From positions 32,591 to 70,798 of the forward strand of contig JACPOR010000005.1 in NCBI GenBank assembly GCA_016191425.1: a stretch of 38,208 nt of DNA, read 5' to 3'. Under the pieces are notes generated by a model that was given only the letters and a program-made list of their open reading frames with translations, was not told the origin of the DNA and searched no databases. A program made the position numbers and the translations under genes. Below, one piece after another: positions 32,517 through 38,208 of this stretch. The stretch comes from Chloroflexota bacterium. Lineage in GTDB: Bacteria > Chloroflexota > Limnocylindria > Limnocylindrales > CSP1-4. Numbering within the stretch: position 1 is the stretch's first letter; each line of letters begins with the position of its first letter.

Positions 32517-33251
32517 TTATTCGTCCACCAGCACAATGCGAATCCGCTTGTTGATCCGGCCCTTGGATTCGTAACCCGTGACCCGGATCCCGCCGACCTC
32601 GCGGGTGTTCGCGACATGCGTGCCGCCGTCCGCCTGCAGGTCGAGCCCGACGATCTCGATGGTCCGGATCTCCACGATACCCTCCGGCAGGAGGTTGATC
32701 TTTGTGCGGATCAGGTCGGGGATGGCAAACGCCTCGTCACGAGGTAGGACGTTGACCCGGACGTCGCGCGCCTGGGCGAGTTCGGCGTTGACGGTGGCCT
32801 CGATCTCATCGACGAGGTCGCCGCTCATCCGCTCGAACTCGAAGTCCATCCGGCCAGCGCCGGGCTCCATGTTCCCGCCCGTGACCAGCGCGCCGTAGTC
32901 CCGCCAGACGACCCCACACAGCGCATGGAGGGCGGTGTGCGTTCGCATGAGCGCGAACCGCCGCGCCCAGTCCAGATCCACGTGCAGGCCATCCCCGACG
33001 GACGGCGGCTCCACGCCGGCCTCCAGCTCGTGGACGATCTCACCGCCGAGCTTACGAGCCGCCTGCACAGCCCACGACCGACCGTCGGCATTTCGCAGCA
33101 GGAGACCTCGATCCGATGGCTGGCCGCCGCCGCCTGGGTAGAAGACGGTCCGGTCCAGGGCAACGAGCGTCGCGTCTGCAAGGTCCACTGCCACCACCCT
33201 GGCTTCGACCTCGCGCGCATACGCATCGGTGTAGCAGAGCTGAAGGTTCAC
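32517..33251 (-). CDS. alaX: alanyl-tRNA editing protein AlaX
   Basis: The 244-residue protein is the stand-alone alanyl-tRNA editing fold: DRTVFYPGGGGQPSDRG, then MRTHTALHALCGVVW with the HxxxH zinc ligands, GGNMEPGAGRMDFEF, and LQADGGTHVANTREVG with the third His. The Cys usual before GGTHV in the AlaRS editing domain is Asp here, as in some AlaX groups. It removes Ser or Gly from mischarged tRNAAla. Its last five residues (VLVDE) come from beyond the right repeat of the island, so the C-terminus was replaced on integration. The remaining 32434-32516 is relatively AT-rich. Confidence 0.92.
   Translation of the reverse strand: MNLQLCYTDAYAREVEARVVAVDLADATLVALDRTVFYPGGGGQPSDRGLLLRNADGRSWAVQAARKLGGEIVHELEAGVEPPSVGDGLHVDLDWARRFALMRTHTALHALCGVVWRDYGALVTGGNMEPGAGRMDFEFERMSGDLVDEIEATVNAELAQARDVRVNVLPRDEAFAIPDLIRTKINLLPEGIVEIRTIEIVGLDLQADGGTHVANTREVGGIRVTGYESKGRINKRIRIVLVDE
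32545..32666. repeat. right direct repeat (att-like), inside alaX
   Basis: 122 bp matching 29931-30051 with three differences (two silent substitutions and one base). It lies within the 3' coding part of the intact alaX and marks the right boundary of the island. Confidence 0.9.
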
Positions 33252-33517
33252 GGAACGAGCCTACCGCCTGCCGGGGCGGAGGACCAGATAAGCGGCAGAT
33301 AAGGCCCGGCCGCTAGGGTGGCTTCTGGCGAGTGGTGGTGGAGAAAGGGACGGTCTGGGACCAGGTTGAGCCCGGTCTGGATGCGTTCCTGGTACCCCGA
33401 AGGTACGGGGTGTCACCAGTACTTAGGCCTCATTGAGGGCACGCATCGGCATCGGCAGGATAGGTCTCCCGGTACGGAACCGGCGGAATCATCCTTCACG
33501 CACGGGAGTGCCCAGAC

Positions 33518-33613
33518 ATGAAGCACCGGATGCAGCGGGCCTGGCAGCTCGCAATGGCAGTCGCTCCGCTCGCCGCGATCGCGCTGGTCGAAGGGGCGAT
33601 GAAGCGCTGGTAG
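33518..33613 (+). CDS. 31-residue membrane peptide
   Basis: A tiny gene: ATG at 33518, GGGAG at 33503-33507 (10-nt spacing), TAG at 33611-33613. The peptide has a basic start (MKHRMQRAWQ), one hydrophobic helix (LAMAVAPLAAIALVEG) and a basic end (AMKRW), so it likely inserts in the membrane. A strong hairpin terminator follows 51 bp later, which supports a dedicated transcript. No family is recognised with confidence. 33252-33517 holds no other gene; it contains a small CCCCG-6 nt-CGGGG hairpin near 33397-33412. Confidence 0.5.
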   Translation: MKHRMQRAWQLAMAVAPLAAIALVEGAMKRW

Positions 33614-33664
33614 GACAAGCACACAAGCACCTCGACCGGCACCCTCCTGCCGGACGAACAGCGC

Positions 33665-33696
33665 AACGAGACCCGGACCCTCCTCCGGGTCTCGTT
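33665..33696 (+). terminator. strong hairpin terminator after the 31-residue peptide
   Basis: A perfect 13-bp stem (AACGAGACCCGGA with TCCGGGTCTCGTT) and a 6-nt loop are followed by CGTTTCC, a weak U-rich tail. It lies between the plus-strand small gene and the end of the minus-strand LuxR gene, and can stop transcription from both sides. Confidence 0.8.
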
Positions 33697-33792
33697 CGTT
33701 TCCGGGCGCGATGTCGAGGCCCCCGGGCGCTCCGTCGAGATGTTGCCCAAGTCCCGCAAGGTATTCCAGATCCTGGCCCATGCCGGCCCGGG

Positions 33793-36700
33793 TCACCGAG
33801 CCCGGGTGGGGACCAGGTCCAGCCTGACGGCGACCATCGCAGCCTCCACGCGACCCGATACCCCGAGCTTGGCGAGGATGTTGCCCACGTGGACCCCGAC
33901 GGTCTTCTGGCTGATGAACAGCCGCTCCCCGATCTCGCGGTTCGTCCGACCCAGGACGATCTGGCCGAGCACTTCACGCTCGCGATTGGACAGACCGAAC
34001 GCGGCATCTGCCGGCTTCTCCGGTCGGCCCACAAAGTCGGCTGCAATCCCGTGCTCCCCCGTCGTCGCGGTCCGTCCGTTTCCGGAAAGGACGCCCACCC
34101 GTGTGTCGGCGAGTCCCGCGGCCTGGTCGGCCTGTTCCGACCCCGCGTCCTCCATGCCGCCTGGACGATCAGCTGAGGCGGGCCCAGGAACCGCCGGGAG
34201 GGTGATCAGGGCCCGCCGGGCGAGACCTTCGAGTTCGCGGAGCAGCGGTGCCGCGCCGAGCTCACGGGCGACCCGGACGGCTTCGAGAAGCGGCGCCCGC
34301 GCGGCGGCCCGGCCGACGCGTGCATCGGAGGCCGGCAGCGCCGCCTCGGCCTGACGCCAGCGCGCCCGCGCGACCTGGTAGGGATCTCCTACGCGCTCCC
34401 AGCCCCGGGCAACCGAATCCCACACGGTTGGCAGGTCGCGACCATCGAGGCGCGCCGCATACGCCCTGGCGGTTGCGAGCTGCGCCTCCGATTCCCTCCG
34501 GCTGCCGGCATCGACCGGTACGCCGCTCGAGCGAAGCGCCAGTTCAGCCTCGGCGAGAACACGGCCGGCGCGCTCGCGGGCTGTCGCGACGTCGGCGATT
34601 GCCCGGCGTTCGCGGGCATCCGTGACGATCGCGACCTGCACTTCCAGGTACGTCGCGGCCATCCTCGATGCGAGGACCCAGTCCTCGGTGCCGCGGACGG
34701 CGGACCATCCGAGTTCGGCCGCGTTCGCGGCATCATGGAGATCACCGAGCCACATGGCGAACGACGCGGCTGCTCGGCTCGCGGGCACGACGGACTGGGG
34801 ATCGGGAGCGTTGCGCAGGTCGAGCAATCGGCGGCCGAGCAGGCGCGCGGCAAGGTCGCCGGAAGCCGATTCGACCTCCAGCGCCGCCGACGTCACGGCC
34901 GCATCGGCAAAGGCGTCCGGGCCGGGGCTCCACTCCAGGGCCGTCCGGATCGCCTCACGGGCCTCCGCCCAGCGGCCCGTCAGGAACAGCGCCTCCGCGA
35001 CGTTGCCCCGAAGCGTGTTCCCGTAGACCGTTTCGAGGCCGAACGTGCGGGCCCGCTCGATGGCCTCATTCGTCACGTCGATGGCTTCCGGGCCGCGATG
35101 CAGCAGCGTCAGGGCGGTCGTGAGGTTCAGGACGGCGCGGAAGTAGTCTTCGGCGTCGCCAATTTCGAGGGCGATGTCGCGAGCGTCCTCGAGGAGCGGG
35201 ATCGACTCGGCCGGATCCGCGCCCCATGCCCGTGCGATCCCGAGCGTGCAGGTGGCGTGACCTTCGGCCGGTCGCCCGTCGGGGCCGGCCTCTCGCGCGG
35301 CGTCGATCGCACTGGCGGCGATGGACTCGGCCTCACCGAACGTCCCAAGCAGCATGAGCGTCTGGGCAAGCGAGCCCAGCACTCGAGCCCGAAGGAGGGT
35401 CGCTCCGGCCGGAACCAGCTCCGCCGCGCGACGGTGCTCGGCCAGGGCACGGTCGTGATGGCCGAGCGTCCGCTCGACCTTGCCGCGTCGCTCGTGGATT
35501 CCAGCCAGCACCGCAGCATCTTCTCGTCCACCGAACGCCCGGGACGCCGCCTCGAGATACGAAGCCGAGCGATCCGCCTGGCCCGCCGCGGCCGCGACAT
35601 CCGCGGTCTCGACGATCAGCTCGGCGGCCGCCCGTTCGGAGAGCGCCCCCGAGCCGAGCTCCATCGCGAGCTCGAGCGCCGAGAGCCGATCCTGCGCCGC
35701 GCCGCGCTCGGCCGCCATCGACGCGATGTCCAGGAGCGCGGCATGCGCAGACGCGACGTCGTGCGCCGCGAGTGCGTGCCGCGCTCGAATTGCCGGGCCG
35801 AAACCCGGCATGTGAGCGAGGACGTGGCGCAACTCGCGGCGCTCGATGGGGAGAAGATCCTCCTCGACGGCGTCGGCGATCATTTCGTGCCGCAGTGCCA
35901 GCGATCCGTCCGATTCCTCAACCACCAGCCCATGGTCCATGGCCTCGACGACTCCGGCTCGCAGATCGGCGTCGAGCCCCTCGCCTCCCCGGCGAGGCCC
36001 CGTGGAGGAGCGCTCGGGGAGCTCCCCGCTGACCCTGTCGAGTTCGGTGGCGACGACCTGGAGGCTGTCTCTGGCGATCGGCTCGCCGATCGGGGCGAGC
36101 AGTCGCACGACCCGTCGACATTCAGCGCTGCGCAGCGACAGTCGGCCAGCCACGAGCCCGCGGAGGGACGTTCCGATGGACACGCCCGCCAGTTCCCTCC
36201 GGGCGGCGAGGACCTCCTCCGCCAGGAGTGGATTGCGGCCCGAGCGCTCCGAGGTGAGCATCAGCAACGCCGCGGTCGGCCGCTCGCCCTCGATGCCCGC
36301 GATCAACTGGGCCAGTTCATCGCGGCTCAGTGGCCCAAGTTCCAGGCGGTCGGGCGGATCCTCGGTGTCGGCGATCGCCGTGAGATCGGCCAGGGTCGTC
36401 TCCTTCATTGCCGCTCGATCGGTCCTGTACGTGGCGATGAAGCAGATTCGAGCCGGACGATTGATCCTGGTCAGGAAGACGGCCATTGATCGGGTCGCGG
36501 CATCCGCCACGTGCAGATCCTCGAGGACGAGCAGCACGGGCTGTCGTTCCGCGGCCCGCTCGAGGACCCCCAGGACCGCCTCGGCAACCCATGCCGGCCG
36601 CTTGTCCGGCCCGACCCGAAGACCTCGTCCGGATGGCACGGCGGCCACGAGATCTGGCAGCAGCATCCGGAGCGCCTCCGCCCCTGGGCCGAGCAATCGC

Positions 36701-36996
36701 CAGACCTCGGCCTCGTCGAACCCCGAGAGGAACGCCTCGAGACCGTTGATCACGGGCGCGTACGGCTCGAGCGTCCGGGCGGGGTGGGCGCGCCACCGCA
36801 GGACCGTGAACGGATGCGAGAGGCGGGCGACGCGGACGATGCTCTCGTCAACGAGGCGGCTGACGCCGACGCCGCCGGGGCCGCTGATCAGCAGTCGCCG
36901 GCGATGGCCGCCGGCAGCCGCCTCAAGCGCGACCGCGATCCGGGACAGGGCCTCGTCCCGTCCGACGAACCGCGCACTCGATACTCCGCTCGGCAT
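33793..36996 (-). CDS. large LuxR-family (LAL/MalT-like) AAA transcriptional regulator
   Basis: The 1067-residue protein has an N-terminal AAA/NTPase region (FVGRDEALSRIAVAL, Walker-A-like GPGGVGVSRLVDE, Walker B VLLVLEDLHVAD), a long helical TPR-like middle (about 400-950) and a C-terminal LuxR HTH (FGLSNREREVLGQIVLGRTN, then IGERLFISQKTVGVHVGNILAKLGV). Such proteins sense a ligand and activate transcription after ATP-driven assembly. The Walker A Lys is Val45 (G39-x4-G44-V-S46), so ATP hydrolysis may be lost. ATG at 36996 is chosen; a GTG at 37014 is possible. It is divergent from the methyltransferase at 37068. Confidence 0.92.
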   Translation of the reverse strand: MPSGVSSARFVGRDEALSRIAVALEAAAGGHRRRLLISGPGGVGVSRLVDESIVRVARLSHPFTVLRWRAHPARTLEPYAPVINGLEAFLSGFDEAEVWRLLGPGAEALRMLLPDLVAAVPSGRGLRVGPDKRPAWVAEAVLGVLERAAERQPVLLVLEDLHVADAATRSMAVFLTRINRPARICFIATYRTDRAAMKETTLADLTAIADTEDPPDRLELGPLSRDELAQLIAGIEGERPTAALLMLTSERSGRNPLLAEEVLAARRELAGVSIGTSLRGLVAGRLSLRSAECRRVVRLLAPIGEPIARDSLQVVATELDRVSGELPERSSTGPRRGGEGLDADLRAGVVEAMDHGLVVEESDGSLALRHEMIADAVEEDLLPIERRELRHVLAHMPGFGPAIRARHALAAHDVASAHAALLDIASMAAERGAAQDRLSALELAMELGSGALSERAAAELIVETADVAAAAGQADRSASYLEAASRAFGGREDAAVLAGIHERRGKVERTLGHHDRALAEHRRAAELVPAGATLLRARVLGSLAQTLMLLGTFGEAESIAASAIDAAREAGPDGRPAEGHATCTLGIARAWGADPAESIPLLEDARDIALEIGDAEDYFRAVLNLTTALTLLHRGPEAIDVTNEAIERARTFGLETVYGNTLRGNVAEALFLTGRWAEAREAIRTALEWSPGPDAFADAAVTSAALEVESASGDLAARLLGRRLLDLRNAPDPQSVVPASRAAASFAMWLGDLHDAANAAELGWSAVRGTEDWVLASRMAATYLEVQVAIVTDARERRAIADVATARERAGRVLAEAELALRSSGVPVDAGSRRESEAQLATARAYAARLDGRDLPTVWDSVARGWERVGDPYQVARARWRQAEAALPASDARVGRAAARAPLLEAVRVARELGAAPLLRELEGLARRALITLPAVPGPASADRPGGMEDAGSEQADQAAGLADTRVGVLSGNGRTATTGEHGIAADFVGRPEKPADAAFGLSNREREVLGQIVLGRTNREIGERLFISQKTVGVHVGNILAKLGVSGRVEAAMVAVRLDLVPTRAR

Positions 36997-37067
36997 GCTC
37001 GCATCGTGCCACACGTGGCCAGCGGTGATCCGATGCGCGGACGGATCAGCATCGGTAGGCTGGCGCG

Positions 37068-38015
37068 ATGCCAGAACCCCGTTCCTCTCCCCATCCGCGA
37101 AACCACCTCAACGAACTGTCCGGCGAGGAGTGGCTCTACTTCACCAAGTCTCTCTGGTCCACCGCCTACCCCTCGGAGCTTGGCCACCCGCTGCGCCGGG
37201 AGCACGGCGCGAACAAGCCGCCGCGCCTCATGGCCAAGCTCATCGAGTTCTTCACCTCGGGGGGAGAGATCGTCCTCGATCCGTTCGCGGGCGTGGGCGG
37301 CACGCTCCTCGGGGCAGCCATCGCCCGGACGCCGCGGCGTGCGATCGGCCTTGAACTGTCACCACGCTGGGCGGAGGTCTACGACGCGGTCCTTGCGGGC
37401 GCACGGGCCGAGCGCGGCGGAGCCGGACCGGAGCTGCTCGACATCGGCCAGCACGATCCCGGCGGCCCTCGCTCCTTCGATCCGTCCGGGTGCGAGCTTC
37501 GGGTGGGCGACGCCTTGACCCTGCTCCCGCAGATCGAGGATCAGTCGGTCGACTTCGTGGCGACCGACCCGCCGTACAACGTCCAGCTCCCCATGACGAT
37601 GGCCGGCGGCGCGCTCGCCGAGGCTCACGCGAATCGCCGCACGGACTACGCGATGATCACGGACGATCCCGCCGACTTGGCCAACCTCTCCGACTATGGC
37701 GCGTTCCTGGATCGGATGACCGAGGTGCTGGGTCATCTCCATCGGGTGCTGCGACCGGGCCGATACGCAACCCTGATCGTACGCGACGCCTACCAGAACG
37801 GCCGGTACCTCTTCACCGGCTCCGATCTTGCCGCCCGGGCCGGATCAGTGGGTTTCGTGCCCAAGGGGGACATCGTCTGGTACCAGTCCGGCACGCGCCT
37901 CCGGCCCTACGGCTATCCGTCGGTGTTCGTCCCGAACATCGTCCATCAGCACATCCTGGTGCTGCGTCGTGAACCCGCAGGCCGCCCCCGGGGCCGGCGA
38001 TCGACTCCGGCCTAG
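37068..38015 (+). CDS. orphan DNA methyltransferase (DPPY class)
   Basis: The 315-residue protein has the SAM motif VLDPFAGVGGTLLGAAIA (Asp71) first and the catalytic motif ATDPPYNV (D167-Y170) later. The order motif I then IV, with an extra N-terminal EEWLYFTKSLWSTAYPSE-type segment, is typical of N6-adenine or N4-cytosine DNA methyltransferases. No endonuclease gene is next to it, so it is probably an orphan or epigenetic methyltransferase. The C-terminus is closed by IVHQHILVLRRE. Its stop overlaps the convergent gene's stop. Specificity is unknown. Confidence 0.88.
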   Translation: MPEPRSSPHPRNHLNELSGEEWLYFTKSLWSTAYPSELGHPLRREHGANKPPRLMAKLIEFFTSGGEIVLDPFAGVGGTLLGAAIARTPRRAIGLELSPRWAEVYDAVLAGARAERGGAGPELLDIGQHDPGGPRSFDPSGCELRVGDALTLLPQIEDQSVDFVATDPPYNVQLPMTMAGGALAEAHANRRTDYAMITDDPADLANLSDYGAFLDRMTEVLGHLHRVLRPGRYATLIVRDAYQNGRYLFTGSDLAARAGSVGFVPKGDIVWYQSGTRLRPYGYPSVFVPNIVHQHILVLRREPAGRPRGRRSTPA

Positions 38016-38208
38016 ACCGCCTTGTGGTTGAGGCCGCGGGCCACCAGCAAGGCGGCCAATGCATTCTCCGCGTCGGCCGGCGGCTCGAAGTCGGTGAACG
38101 TCCAGGCCTGGCCGCCCGGGCTGAGCGCCTCGCTCAGGGCCGTCCGGTGGATCCAGCCGCGCCGCCCATCGGGACAGACCACGTCGCAGAACGATCCGCT
38201 CCAGCCTT
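38012..38208 (-). CDS. 3' end of an unknown protein, possible SH3-like C-terminus (partial)
   Basis: The minus-strand frame is open from the window edge to TAG at 38012-38014. The 65 visible residues (SGSFCDVVCPDGRRGWIHRT, then FTDFEPPADAENALAALLVA and RGLNHKAV) have GC-rich third positions and an SH3-like GRRGWIHRTAL turn. The start lies outside the window. The TAG overlaps the convergent methyltransferase stop by two bases. The function is unknown. Confidence 0.6.
   Translation of the reverse strand, partial: GWSGSFCDVVCPDGRRGWIHRTALSEALSPGGQAWTFTDFEPPADAENALAALLVARGLNHKAV

Larger units (their letters stand above)
30052..32544. mobile_element. restriction-modification island integrated in the alaX 3' end
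   Basis: About 2.5 kb lies between two copies of a 121/122-bp alaX 3' sequence. It carries a PD-(D/E)XK endonuclease and a DNA methyltransferase in one operon, and, on the other strand next to the right repeat, a decayed tyrosine recombinase. Gene-end duplication plus an integrase beside one att site is the known layout of elements that integrate into tRNA or protein gene 3' ends and rebuild the gene. The rebuilt alaX has a new C-terminus. The damaged integrase suggests the island is now fixed unless helped in trans. Confidence 0.75.

Noticed and set aside
33397-33412. hairpin CCCCG-AAGGTA-CGGGG as riboswitch or ncRNA
   Set aside because: Only a 5-bp stem, with no wider conserved fold that I can recognise.
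34735-36489. 584-aa plus-strand frame
   Set aside because: Antisense of the LuxR regulator with no recognisable domain.

Overview
The window is high-GC (roughly 65-72%) bacterial DNA with short intergenic gaps, frequent GTG starts and strongly GC-rich third codon positions. An F420-dependent oxidoreductase, a two-subunit-type PntA, several class III adenylate cyclases and Shine-Dalgarno sites of AGGAG type fit an F420-using lineage such as Chloroflexota or a deep actinobacterial relative. This is inference from gene style; there is no rRNA or other marker gene. No rRNA, tRNA or CRISPR array was seen.

Layout. (1) 1-6.4 kb: the 3' part of an HD phosphohydrolase, a conserved small hypothetical protein, a membrane protein with CsbD, a GlxA-type AraC regulator divergent from a covalent-FAD oxidoreductase, and a SnoaL-like protein. 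(2) 6.3-16.3 kb: a signalling block with a membrane adenylate cyclase, VapBC, a PAS-PAS-PAS-GAF-EAL phosphodiesterase, an ECF sigma factor with a coupled membrane partner, and a second soluble adenylate cyclase followed by a GT2 glycosyltransferase. It contains a broken GNAT gene and a Cys-rich small protein. (3) 16.4-18.7 kb: a lower-GC patch with a beta-propeller lipoprotein, a frameshifted DUF1906 (Rv2525c-like) gene and a 5'-truncated gene remnant. (4) 19-27.7 kb: F420 oxidoreductase, membrane protein, MBL-rhodanese sulfur enzyme, CPBP protease, a transhydrogenase operon whose first gene has lost its N-terminal region, and a broken S10 carboxypeptidase. (5) 27.7-33.3 kb: two tRNA trans-editing factors (YbaK-like and AlaX) bracketing a GNAT, a methyltransferase and a small restriction-modification island. 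(6) 33.3-38.2 kb: a 31-residue membrane peptide with a strong terminator, a giant LuxR-type AAA regulator, an orphan DNA methyltransferase and the 3' end of an unknown gene.

Main discovery candidate: about 2.6 kb (30052-32544) carrying a PD-(D/E)XK endonuclease, a TSPPY DNA methyltransferase and a decayed tyrosine integrase is inserted in the 3' end of alaX. It is flanked by a 121/122-bp near-identical direct repeat of the alaX 3' coding sequence. The gene is restored with a different C-terminus, and the displaced tail lies at the far end. This is the layout of a gene-end-targeting integrative element.

A second theme is instability. Short tandem repeats (7-38 bp units) occur about every 3 kb, often at gene ends, and five genes carry single-base, two-base or 56-nt disruptions. 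Some of these could be assembly errors.
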